The notes below the pieces were generated by a model. That model worked only from the letters and a program-made list of their open reading frames with translations, made no database searches and was not told the DNA's origin. A DNA stretch of 64,000 bases. Origin: Siansivirga zeaxanthinifaciens CC-SAMT-1 (GTDB taxonomy: Bacteria > Bacteroidota > Bacteroidia > Flavobacteriales > Flavobacteriaceae). The number at the start of each line of letters is the position of its first letter. Within the stretch, counting starts at the first letter, position 1. The stretch covers positions 1,050,001-1,114,000 of the forward strand of contig NZ_CP007202.1 of assembly GCF_000941055.1 (NCBI RefSeq), given 5' to 3'. This document shows positions 37,626-45,739 of the stretch, one piece after another. The position numbers and the translations under genes are program-made.

Positions 37626-37677
37626 TGTACATTATGTTGTACAAACAAATGTACAATATTTATACCAAATTTCCAAA
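37626..37677 (-). promoter_or_regulatory. yefM-yoeB promoter and triple TGTACA operator
   Basis: On the minus strand TTTG (37674-37677), 20 bases, then TACATTTG (37646-37653) form a good Bacteroidota promoter (TTTG-N20-TAnnTTTG). TGTACA occurs at 37626-37631, 37638-37643 and 37650-37655, each step exactly 12 bases; the upstream one overlaps the -7 box. E. coli yefM has two such palindromes. Autoregulation is therefore expected. Confidence 0.8.
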
Positions 37678-37699
37678 TGAGAAGATTTTTCAGCTTGTA

Positions 37700-37738
37700 G
37701 CCAACAACTCGATATATATAATTTTAAAGTTATATATC
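37700..37738. repeat. Outer boundary copy GCCAACAA and an AT hairpin
   Basis: GCCAACAA (37700-37707) is the exact complement of TTGTTGGC at 37044-37051, so the toxin-antitoxin unit is enclosed by inverted 8-base copies. An AT-only hairpin GATATATATAA..TTATATATC (37711-37738) follows. Beyond it, up to dxs, nothing is recognisable. Confidence 0.5.
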
Positions 37739-37798
37739 AAGTCACCAAACGAAGTTACTCGTTCTTTCTTACAAAACCTAGTAACATAAATATAGTAT

Positions 37799-39562
37799 TT
37801 ACATATGTTTACTAAACAATTTGGCTAAACCCTCAACATCCAAACCAATGGTTTTTTGGAGTTCGGTAACGCTGCCGTGTTCAATAAATTGGTCGGGGAT
37901 GCCTAAAACGTTTAGGGTGTTTTTGTAGTTGTTTTTGGCAGCAAATTCTAGAATTGAGCTTCCAAAGCCGCCTTTTACAGCGTTGTCTTCTATTGTAAAA
38001 ATGGTTTGGTATGTTTTAAAAATATCGTGTAGTAAGGTTTCGTCCAAAGGTTTTACAAAACGCATGTCGTAATGCGCCATATCGCTTGGGTTGCCTAAAC
38101 GATCTATGGCATCGCTTACATTTTTGGCTATAGCGCCTATACTTAGAACCGCAGCTTTATGGCCTGTTTTTAGTTGCACAGCTTTACCAATTTCTATCGT
38201 GTTAAAAGGTTGTTTCCAATGGGCAATAAAACCACGACCTCTGGGGTAGCGAATCGCTATGGGTTGATTTAAACCTAATTGTGCGGTGTACATGATGTTG
38301 CGCAATTCTATTTCGTTTCTTGGGGCAAAAACAATAAGGTTTGGTATGCAGTTTAAATACGACAAATCGAAAACACCATGGTGTGTAGCGCCATCTTCGC
38401 CCACCAAACCAGCACGATCTAAACAAAAAATAACGGGTAAGTTTTGCAACGCCACATCATGAATAACTTGGTCGTAAGCCCGTTGTAAAAAGGTAGAGTA
38501 TATATTGCAAAAAGGTATTAAGCCTTGGGTGGCCATACCTGCAGCCAAGGTAACGGCATGTTGTTCGGCAATACCCACATCGAAAGCACGGTCGGGCATG
38601 GCATCCATCATATATTTTAAAGAGCTGCCTGTGGGCATGGCGGGCGTAATCCCAACAATATTTTTATTGTGTTGCGCCAATTCTAAAAGGGTTAAACCAA
38701 AAACATCTTGAAATTTTGTAAATTCTGAAGGTGTTTTAGACAGAATGTCGCCCGTAGAGGCATCAAATTTACCAGGCGCGTGGTAAGTAACCTGGTTTTC
38801 TTCTGCCTGTTTTAAACCTTTGCCTTTGGTGGTAATAACATGTAAAAACTTAGGGCCTTTTACTTTTTTTAATCGTTTTAATTCTGATATAATAGCGTCG
38901 ATATCATGCCCATCAATAGGTCCCGAATAATCAAAATTTAAGGCTTTTATAATGTTGTTTCGTTTTTGAGTGCCTTTTTTAACGTTGGTTAAATACATTT
39001 TAAGAGCACCAACACTGGGGTCGATGCCAATGGCATTATCGTTTAAAATAACCAATACATTAGCATCTGTAACGCCGGCATGATTTAAACCCTCAAAGGC
39101 CATACCGCCTGCAATACTGGCATCGCCAATAACGGCAATGTGTTGTTTTTTGAAATCGCCTTTTATTTTAGAGGCAATCGCCATACCCAAAGCGGCCGAA
39201 ATGGAGGTAGAGGCATGCCCCACACCAAAGGCATCGTAAGGGCTTTCACTACGATTTGGAAATCCGCTTAAGCCGCCTATTTGTCGGTTGGTATGAAAAA
39301 GATCTTTTCTACCGGTTAAAATTTTATGTCCGTACGCTTGGTGCCCAACATCCCAGATAAGCAGATCTTCGGGGGTGTTAAAAACATAGTGCAATGCAAT
39401 AGTAAGTTCTACGACCCCTAAACTCGCGCCTAAGTGCCCTTCTTTGGTGGCTACGATATTTATAATGAATTCACGTAATTCTTGAGCAAGTTGCGGTAAG
39501 TCTTTTTGGTTTAAAAGACGAAGCGCTTCTGGATTCGTTATTTCATTTAATAATTTTTGCAT
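37799..39562 (-). CDS. dxs: 1-deoxy-D-xylulose-5-phosphate synthase
   Basis: DXS condenses pyruvate and glyceraldehyde-3-phosphate to DXP, for isoprenoids by the MEP route and for vitamins B1 and B6. The 587-residue protein contains WDVGHQAYGHKILTGR, the ThDP motif GDASIAGGMAFEGLNHAG..NDN, FDVGIAEQHAVTLAAG and DRAGLVGEDGATHHGVFD. It is slightly shorter than E. coli Dxs (about 620), with a compact linker. A TACATTTG -7 box lies at 39570-39577 in the 60-base divergent spacer with tadA. Products feed the polyprenyl synthase and PdxA encoded elsewhere in this window. Confidence 0.96.
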   Translation of the reverse strand: MQKLLNEITNPEALRLLNQKDLPQLAQELREFIINIVATKEGHLGASLGVVELTIALHYVFNTPEDLLIWDVGHQAYGHKILTGRKDLFHTNRQIGGLSGFPNRSESPYDAFGVGHASTSISAALGMAIASKIKGDFKKQHIAVIGDASIAGGMAFEGLNHAGVTDANVLVILNDNAIGIDPSVGALKMYLTNVKKGTQKRNNIIKALNFDYSGPIDGHDIDAIISELKRLKKVKGPKFLHVITTKGKGLKQAEENQVTYHAPGKFDASTGDILSKTPSEFTKFQDVFGLTLLELAQHNKNIVGITPAMPTGSSLKYMMDAMPDRAFDVGIAEQHAVTLAAGMATQGLIPFCNIYSTFLQRAYDQVIHDVALQNLPVIFCLDRAGLVGEDGATHHGVFDLSYLNCIPNLIVFAPRNEIELRNIMYTAQLGLNQPIAIRYPRGRGFIAHWKQPFNTIEIGKAVQLKTGHKAAVLSIGAIAKNVSDAIDRLGNPSDMAHYDMRFVKPLDETLLHDIFKTYQTIFTIEDNAVKGGFGSSILEFAAKNNYKNTLNVLGIPDQFIEHGSVTELQKTIGLDVEGLAKLFSKHM

Positions 39563-39622
39563 GGGAGTACAAATGTAGCAGATGAAATTGTATTTTTGAT
39601 TTTAAACTTTAAGTTTCTTACC

Positions 39623-40072
39623 ATGATACAACCTTTTGATGATTCTTATTTTATGAAAAAGGCTTTACAAGAAGCCGAAATAGCGCTTGAAAAAGGTGAA
39701 ATTCCCGTGGGTGCGGTGATAGTTGTAGATAATAGAATTATTGCCCGTGGCCATAATTTAACCGAAACGTTAAACGATGTTACCGCACATGCCGAAATGC
39801 AGGCTATTACGGCGGCGGCTAATTTTTTAGGCGGTAAATATCTTCAAAAATGCACTTTGTATGTTACTTTAGAGCCTTGCCAAATGTGCGCCGGTGCTTT
39901 GTATTGGAGTCAGATTTCGAATATTGTTTACGGGGCTAGAGATGAAGAACGTGGTTGTATTAATTTAAATACCAAGCTACATCCCAAAACCATTATTAAA
40001 GGGGGTGTTTTAGAAAACGAAGCTTCTGCTTTATTAAAACGGTTTTTTATTGAAAAACGAAACCTAAATTGA
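39623..40072 (+). CDS. tadA: tRNA-specific adenosine deaminase (A34 to inosine)
   Basis: TadA makes inosine at the wobble base of tRNA-Arg(ACG). The 149-residue protein has the zinc motifs TAHAEMQAI (His ligand and catalytic Glu) and LEPCQMCAGALYWS (PCxxC). The start is the ATG of MIQPFDDSYFMKKAL at 39623; a longer in-frame reading from 39557 runs through the dxs promoter and is rejected. A TATTTTTG -7 box lies at 39591-39598. Confidence 0.95.
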   Translation: MIQPFDDSYFMKKALQEAEIALEKGEIPVGAVIVVDNRIIARGHNLTETLNDVTAHAEMQAITAAANFLGGKYLQKCTLYVTLEPCQMCAGALYWSQISNIVYGARDEERGCINLNTKLHPKTIIKGGVLENEASALLKRFFIEKRNLN

Positions 40073-40166
40073 AGTTGCGTTAGCGATTATTTATTAGTTT
40101 TATTTTAAACTTAGAAATCCCGCAGCGAGGCATTAAAACGTAAAACGCGACCTGTAAGAGAACGCC
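40073..40166. repeat. Intergenic element C downstream of tadA
   Basis: This stretch between the tadA stop and the small membrane gene is unusually GC-rich and patterned for the neighbourhood: GTTGCGTTAGCGATT, AATCCCGCAGCGAGGC, GCGACCTGTAAGAGAACGCCC in this order. A weak hairpin AGTTT/AAACT lies inside. I recall the same string of blocks in other flavobacterial intergenic regions; only one copy is seen here. Confidence 0.35.
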
Positions 40167-40172
40167 CTAATA

Positions 40173-40400
40173 TTAATAACGCTTGTCTTTACTGTTTTCG
40201 CGCATTTTATCTAAATTTTCTTTGGTAAGCATGTAGTCTTTAATGTCTTTGTCTTTCCAGCGGTAGTAAGCAAATAAGGGAAAAGCAACAAAAAATAAGC
40301 CCATAACACCCAAGCCAATTAGCTTTTCTGAAGCCATAATATACCCCGTTAGCATACTGCCAAAAGCGGCTAAAAATACAATAAGAATGATATATTTCAT
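40173..40400 (-). CDS. Small two-helix membrane protein of unknown function
   Basis: This 75-residue protein has two hydrophobic helices (residues 2-22 and 28-46) and a charged C-terminal tail rich in Lys, Asp and Glu (RWKDKDIKDYMLTKENLDK). I do not recognise a named family. It lies 36 bases downstream of the ClC gene on the same strand, so it is probably co-transcribed; whether it is functionally tied to the channel is unknown. Confidence 0.65.
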   Translation of the reverse strand: MKYIILIVFLAAFGSMLTGYIMASEKLIGLGVMGLFFVAFPLFAYYRWKDKDIKDYMLTKENLDKMRENSKDKRY

Positions 40401-40436
40401 GTGTTTAAATTGGTTTTAATATGCGCGCTTCATGGT

Positions 40437-42230
40437 TTATGAGTCGCCTTGTAGGGTTATTAATTGGCGTCTGTAAGCTGTTAAAAGTTTAGATTTTGAA
40501 ATAAAGCCAAAATAAACGCCATTTTTAGTAACAGGCAGATTCCAAGCACTACTGTCTTGGAATTTCTGCATAATATCGGTCATTTTATCTTTATCAATGT
40601 TAATAACAGCCGGTGGTTTTTGCATCACATCGGTTGCTACAATTTCTTTATAAAGGGTTTGGTCGAACATGATGGGGCGCAAATCGTCTAGAAGGATAAT
40701 ACCTTGCAGTCGATGGGTGTCTTTTTTTACCACCGGAAAGATATTTCGGTTTGATTTTACAACGGCTTCATGTATTATTTGTTCTAAAGTCATTTCGGGT
40801 GAAATGGTAATAAAATTAGTTTCAATAACCTTATCGATATCCATAAGAGTTAAAACCGCATGGTCTTTATCGTGGGTAATAAGTTCGCCTTTTCTGCCTA
40901 ATTCCATATTATAAACAGAATGGGGTCTGAAATATTTAGTAATTCCAAACGAAATGGTTGCGGTAAGCATCAATGGAATAAAAAGTTCGTAACCGCCTGT
41001 AAGTTCTGCAATTAAAAATATAGCGGTTAAAGGCGCATGTAAAACACCGGCCAGTAAACCAGCCATACCAACCAAAGTAAAATTACTTTCGGAAACCGGA
41101 GCGTTAAACAGACCGCAATTATTTAAAATTTTAGACATACAATACCCCATGATGCTTCCCATAAAAAGGGTAGGAGCAAAAATACCACCAACACCACCAG
41201 CACCAAAAGTTAAACTACTGGCCACAATTTTAGAAAACATTAAACCGGCAAGTAATAAAACAACTACCCAAACATTATTTAAGTCTAATTGAAAAAAATT
41301 ATTTTCCAGGGCTTTTTCTGGATTTCCAACGATTAGATTATTAATAACATCGAAACCTTCGCCGTATAAAGGCGGAATTAAAAATATTAATAAACCAATG
41401 CCTATACCTCCAATAATAAGTCTTTTAACGGGCGATGCTATTTTATCGAAAAAGGAATGGATTTTATCGTAAACTTCGGTAAAATAAATAGATACAAAAG
41501 CAGCAACTACCCCAAGTAATATGTAAAAAGGCGCATCGGAAATATAGAATTTATCTTCAATTCTAAAAGGCAATAAAATATCGTCGCCAAAAAAGAAATA
41601 CGATGTTAAAATAGCAGAAAGTGATGCCAATAATAAAGGCAACATTGATGCAATGGTTAAATCTAAACTAAAAACTTCTATAGCAAAAATAATCGCTGCA
41701 ATGGGTGCTTTAAATATAGAACTCATGGCACCTGCCGCCGCACAACCAATAAGTAAGTTTCTAGAAGTTTGATTCATGTGAAACATTCTGGAAATATTAG
41801 AACCCAGCGCAGCGCCTGTAGCTACTGTTGGGCCTTCTAATCCTACCGAACCACCAAAACCAACGGTTAAAGGAGCTGTTAATATAGAACCAAACATCTG
41901 GTATTGTTTCATGATGCCTTTACGTTTGGATATGGCGTAAAGTGTAGACGGTATGCCGTGACTTACCTTGTTTCTAATAACATACTTTATAATAAAGAAC
42001 ACCAATGTTAAACCTAAAATAGGGAACAAAAAGTAAAAGGCATGATGGTAGTCGGTTATTAATTTGCCTTCTAATAAATGCTGAATAAAGTGGGTTAAAT
42101 TTTTTAAAACAACCGCACCTACACCCGATGTAAAACCAATAATAATACTAAGTATATAAACAAATTGACGGTGCGAAATGTATTTCGCTCTCCAAATTAA
42201 AATCTGTTTTAAAATTGTTTTTTTAGGCAT
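40437..42230 (-). CDS. ClC-family chloride channel/antiporter with CBS domains
   Basis: This 597-residue protein has the ClC membrane domain (residues 20-430) followed by a tandem CBS pair (about 455-590). Filter motifs are SHGIPSTLYAI, GFGGSVGLEGP (gating Glu in GLEGP) and GAGGVGGIFAPTLFMG. The proton-relay Glu of exchangers could not be placed by eye, so channel versus Cl-/H+ exchanger is open. CBS domains usually bind adenine nucleotides. It follows aspS on the same strand but a terminator lies between them. Confidence 0.92.
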   Translation of the reverse strand: MPKKTILKQILIWRAKYISHRQFVYILSIIIGFTSGVGAVVLKNLTHFIQHLLEGKLITDYHHAFYFLFPILGLTLVFFIIKYVIRNKVSHGIPSTLYAISKRKGIMKQYQMFGSILTAPLTVGFGGSVGLEGPTVATGAALGSNISRMFHMNQTSRNLLIGCAAAGAMSSIFKAPIAAIIFAIEVFSLDLTIASMLPLLLASLSAILTSYFFFGDDILLPFRIEDKFYISDAPFYILLGVVAAFVSIYFTEVYDKIHSFFDKIASPVKRLIIGGIGIGLLIFLIPPLYGEGFDVINNLIVGNPEKALENNFFQLDLNNVWVVVLLLAGLMFSKIVASSLTFGAGGVGGIFAPTLFMGSIMGYCMSKILNNCGLFNAPVSESNFTLVGMAGLLAGVLHAPLTAIFLIAELTGGYELFIPLMLTATISFGITKYFRPHSVYNMELGRKGELITHDKDHAVLTLMDIDKVIETNFITISPEMTLEQIIHEAVVKSNRNIFPVVKKDTHRLQGIILLDDLRPIMFDQTLYKEIVATDVMQKPPAVINIDKDKMTDIMQKFQDSSAWNLPVTKNGVYFGFISKSKLLTAYRRQLITLQGDS

Positions 42231-42245
42231 GTTTAAATCTACTAA

Positions 42246-42269
42246 AAAATCCTGCTCATGCAGGATTTT
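42246..42269 (-). terminator. Rho-independent terminator after aspS
   Basis: A perfect 10-base stem AAAATCCTGC/GCAGGATTTT with loop TCAT lies three bases after the aspS stop and is followed by T residues on the minus strand. It separates aspS from the ClC gene. Confidence 0.85.
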
Positions 42270-42272
42270 AAA

Positions 42273-44027
42273 TTATTGTTTTAAATTAAGTTTTAAACTT
42301 AGTTCTGTTAATTGTGCATCATCTATTGCGGCAGGTGCATCAATCATAACATCGCGACCCGAATTATTTTTTGGGAATGCAATAAAATCTCGAATGGTTT
42401 CTTGTCCGCCTAAAATGGCTACCAATCGATCTAAGCCAAATGCCAAACCACCATGTGGTGGCGCGCCGTATTGAAACGCATCCATTAAAAAGCCAAATTG
42501 CGCTTTGGCTTCTTCTGGGGTAAATCCTAAATAATCGAACATGAGCGATTGGGTTTCTTTATCGTGAATACGAATAGAACCACCGCCAATTTCGTTTCCG
42601 TTTAAAACCAAATCGTAGGCATTAGCTTTTACTTCACCCGGATTGGTTTTTAGTAATTCCAACTGCCCTGGTTTTGGCGATGTAAACGGGTGGTGCATGG
42701 CGTGGTAACGTTCGGTTTCTTCGTCCCATTCTAAAAGAGGAAAATCCATAACCCAAAGTGGTGCAAATTCCTTAGGGTTTCTTAGTCCTAAGCGTTCTGC
42801 CAATTCCATACGTAAGGCACTTAATTGCGCACGTACTTTATTTTTATCGCCCGAAAGCACACAAATTAAATCGCCTGCTTTGGCACCGGTTACCTCTGCC
42901 CATTTGGCTAAATCGGTTTCATCGTAAAATTTATCTACAGACGATTTGAAAGTACCATCTTCATTACAACGGCAGTAAACCATACCCAAAGCACCTATTT
43001 GCGGACGTTTAACCCAATCAATTAATTGGTCTATTTCTTTACGGGTGTAAGCATTTCCTCCTGGTACAGCAATACCAACAACTAATTCGGCACTGTTAAA
43101 AACACCAAAATCTTTATGTTGAGCAACATCGTTTAGCTCGCCAAATTGCATACCAAAACGAATGTCTGGTTTATCGTTTCCATATAAACGCATGGCATCG
43201 TCGTAAAGCATTCTCGGGAATTTTTCTATTTCAACACCATTAACTTCTTTTAATAAGTGGCGAGTTAATCCTTCAAACGCATTTAAAATATCTTCTTGCT
43301 CGATAAACGCCATTTCACAGTCTATTTGTGTGAATTCTGGTTGTCTGTCGGCACGTAAATCTTCGTCTCTAAAACATTTCACAATCTGGAAATATTTATC
43401 CATACCACCCACCATAAGCAACTGCTTAAAGGTTTGAGGCGATTGTGGTAAGGCGTAAAACTGCCCCGCATTCATGCGAGAAGGTACCACGAAATCGCGA
43501 GCACCCTCTGGAGTCGATTTTATTAAATAAGGTGTTTCAACTTCAATAAAACCTTCTTTAGAAAGATAATTTCTAACTTCTTGAGTTACTTTATGTCTAA
43601 AAATTAAGCTGTTTTTAACCGGATTACGACGAATATCTAGGTAACGATATTTCATGCGTAACTCTTCACCACCATCGGTTTTATCTTCAATAGTGAAAGG
43701 CGGCAACAAGGCTTCGTTTAAAATATTTAATTCTGAAACTAATATTTCTATATCGCCCGTAGGTATATTTGGGTTTTTTGAAGCACGCTCGATAACCGTA
43801 CCTTTAACTTGAATTACAAACTCTCTACCTAAATTTTGAGCCTGAGCCATCATGTCTTTTGAAGTACGTTCTTCATCGAAAACCAGTTGGGTAATGCCGT
43901 AACGATCGCGTAAATCGACCCAAACAATAAAACCTTTGTCTCTAGATTTTTGAACCCATCCGGCAAGTGTAACTTCTTTATTTATATGTGATGCGTTTAA
44001 TTCACCACAGTTATGACTTCTGTACAT
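42273..44027 (-). CDS. aspS: Aspartate--tRNA ligase
   Basis: This class II synthetase charges tRNA-Asp. The 584-residue protein has an N-terminal OB fold ([23 protein letters not shown]), motif 2 [18 protein letters not shown], the bacterial insertion domain and motif 3 GLAFGLDRL. Length and insertion fit the bacterial type. Whether it also charges tRNA-Asn depends on GatCAB, not present in the window. A TAAATTTG -7 box stands at 44078-44085. Confidence 0.97.
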   Translation of the reverse strand: MYRSHNCGELNASHINKEVTLAGWVQKSRDKGFIVWVDLRDRYGITQLVFDEERTSKDMMAQAQNLGREFVIQVKGTVIERASKNPNIPTGDIEILVSELNILNEALLPPFTIEDKTDGGEELRMKYRYLDIRRNPVKNSLIFRHKVTQEVRNYLSKEGFIEVETPYLIKSTPEGARDFVVPSRMNAGQFYALPQSPQTFKQLLMVGGMDKYFQIVKCFRDEDLRADRQPEFTQIDCEMAFIEQEDILNAFEGLTRHLLKEVNGVEIEKFPRMLYDDAMRLYGNDKPDIRFGMQFGELNDVAQHKDFGVFNSAELVVGIAVPGGNAYTRKEIDQLIDWVKRPQIGALGMVYCRCNEDGTFKSSVDKFYDETDLAKWAEVTGAKAGDLICVLSGDKNKVRAQLSALRMELAERLGLRNPKEFAPLWVMDFPLLEWDEETERYHAMHHPFTSPKPGQLELLKTNPGEVKANAYDLVLNGNEIGGGSIRIHDKETQSLMFDYLGFTPEEAKAQFGFLMDAFQYGAPPHGGLAFGLDRLVAILGGQETIRDFIAFPKNNSGRDVMIDAPAAIDDAQLTELSLKLNLKQ

Positions 44028-44179
44028 TTTTTAAAATTTAATTAGCATGTAGTCAAGCTACACGTGAAATAAAAGTGCAAATTTAGAAAGATATCTTATT
44101 AAAAAACCATGAAAGAACCTCTAATTTTTATATCGTCCATATTTTTTAAATAAAAATTTAAAAAGTTTCTATCTACTTC

Positions 44180-45103
44180 TTAATAATTCTCAAACCAAGA
44201 AAATTTTTCTTTAATAATAATTGCTTTGTTTGCATTTAAATACTCGAGATAGGCCTGGGCAACAGGCGATAATTTTTTCGATTTTAACCAAATTAAATTC
44301 CAGGTTGTTGTCATGGGAAGTCCTTTTACGGGAATAATTTGTAATTCTTTGTTTTTTAATTCGTTTTTAATACCAATTAAGGGCATAATAGAGCATCCTA
44401 ACTCCGATAAAACAGCTTGTTTAACAGCCTCGTTAGAGGTAAGTTCTACTTTTTTTTGAATTGATAAATCATTATTTAAAATAAATTGCTCCATGGCTGT
44501 TCTTGTAGCCGAACCAACTTCTCGGTATATTAAAGGGGTGTTTTCAAACAAGTCCTTTTTTTTGGTAAAACGCTTATAATCTATGGCGCCCCCGCCAATA
44601 AAAAAGAGTTTGTTTTGCATTAATTCAATTTTATTAACTTTTAGCTTATTGGGCAATACAGAAACCAGAGCAAAATCGACTTCATTTAATTCTAAGCTCT
44701 CTAATACTTGAGATTTATTTGTAACATCAATATTTAGTTCTACACCTTCATTTTGTTTCATAAATTCAGAAATAAAATAGGGCATTACATATTTTCCAGT
44801 AGAAACTATCGATATTTTTAATCTGCCAGAAAGCTGATTTTGAAATAACAGTGTTTTAAAATTGATCGCATAAACTTCATTAATAATTTTTTCGGCCGCT
44901 ATGGCAATTTCTTTTCCAAAATCTGTAACATATAATTTTCTACCAACCACCTCGGTTAACGGAATGGGAAATTGATCTTGAAAATTTTTTAACTGAATGG
45001 ATACCGCTGGCTGAGTAAGATGAAGTTCTTCTGAAGCCTTAGTAATGCTCTGTAATTGAGCTATTTTTAAGAATATTTGAAGTTGGTGTAATGTGTAATT
45101 CAT
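44180..45103 (-). CDS. LysR-family transcriptional regulator of the dab locus (inferred)
   Basis: This 307-residue protein has a LysR winged helix-turn-helix (residues 1-60, LQIFLKIAQLQSITKASEELHLTQPAVSIQLKNF) and a two-lobed effector-binding domain. It resembles CbbR/CysB-type regulators. It diverges from the dab genes with 104 bases between start codons, the classical LysR arrangement, so it very probably controls them; the effector is unknown. The C-terminal tail (KAIIIKEKFSWFENY) is a little longer than average. Confidence 0.9.
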   Translation of the reverse strand: MNYTLHQLQIFLKIAQLQSITKASEELHLTQPAVSIQLKNFQDQFPIPLTEVVGRKLYVTDFGKEIAIAAEKIINEVYAINFKTLLFQNQLSGRLKISIVSTGKYVMPYFISEFMKQNEGVELNIDVTNKSQVLESLELNEVDFALVSVLPNKLKVNKIELMQNKLFFIGGGAIDYKRFTKKKDLFENTPLIYREVGSATRTAMEQFILNNDLSIQKKVELTSNEAVKQAVLSELGCSIMPLIGIKNELKNKELQIIPVKGLPMTTTWNLIWLKSKKLSPVAQAYLEYLNANKAIIIKEKFSWFENY

Positions 45104-45163
45104 AAAAATATTTTATGTATATAATAACAAATATAAATAAAAATTTATGAATTCTATTTATAA
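45099..45163. promoter_or_regulatory. Candidate LysR operator/promoter region between lysR and the dab genes
   Basis: TTCATAAA (45099-45106) and its complement TTTATGAA (45144-45151) form an inverted pair; the second sits in the near-palindrome ATGAATTCTAT, followed by ATTTATAATATTTGC. LysR proteins bind T-N11-A dyads, which fits in general terms. An imperfect -7-like box (TAATATTTG) lies at the 3' side. Supported by position and symmetry only. Confidence 0.45.
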
Positions 45164-45207
45164 TATTTGCAGCAGAATTTAAAATTTTAACAATTAAAAT
45201 CACTTAA

Positions 45208-45525
45208 ATGGAAGCAAAAGAATTAATTAAACCAGAAGTCGCAACACAAAAAATTCAATTAGTAAAAGGAGAATTTTTGCCTTCTGAAGCATCAGACATT
45301 ATCATGTCTTTAATCAATGAAAAAATTAATTTTCATAAAATCCAAAGACTACAAAAATGGGAAGGAAACCATAATTTCAATACCAATGAGTTAGATAGTC
45401 GTATAAGTGAATTAGAAAAAGAGAAAGAAAAAGCGCGCGAATTTATTTTTAAAAGTAGAGCGCAGAACGCAAATTTAATTATTAACGGTGTATTGGAAAT
45501 TTCAATCGCAGATAAAACAATATAA
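45208..45525 (+). CDS. Small coiled-coil protein of the dab locus, function unknown
   Basis: This 105-residue soluble protein is the first gene of the operon. I do not recognise its family. Residues 1-45 alternate strand and helix (QKIQLVKGEFLPSEASDIIMSL), and residues 55-85 are strongly helical and charged (ELDSRISELEKEKEKAREFI), likely a short coiled coil. It is 10 bases upstream of the next small gene. Position between the LysR regulator and dabBA suggests an accessory or regulatory role in carbon uptake; that is inference. Confidence 0.7.
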   Translation: MEAKELIKPEVATQKIQLVKGEFLPSEASDIIMSLINEKINFHKIQRLQKWEGNHNFNTNELDSRISELEKEKEKAREFIFKSRAQNANLIINGVLEISIADKTI

Positions 45526-45535
45526 GCGTTGTATT

Positions 45536-45715
45536 ATGTCTAAACAAAAATCAATTACCTTACCCTATTTAGGCTTATTGTTTCTAGTAATTTTTAATGC
45601 TATAGCTTATTTAAGAGGGTATTTGTACCTAGAAAAAATAATGGTTTGTAGTTTCATTCTAATAGTCGTTTTCTTTGCCAGAATGAACTCGAAGGTAAAA
45701 AGATCTTTAAATTAA
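45536..45715 (+). CDS. Small two-helix membrane protein of the dab locus
   Basis: This 59-residue protein starts at the ATG of MSKQKSITLPYL and has two hydrophobic helices (about 10-27 and 32-48) with a basic end (NSKVKRSLN). An in-frame reading from 45488 overlapping the previous gene is rejected. It is too short for a family assignment. It lies 24 bases upstream of dabB, so it may be a small subunit of the membrane complex. Confidence 0.6.
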   Translation: MSKQKSITLPYLGLLFLVIFNAIAYLRGYLYLEKIMVCSFILIVVFFARMNSKVKRSLN

Positions 45716-45739
45716 AAAACATATTATAAATATTTTAAA

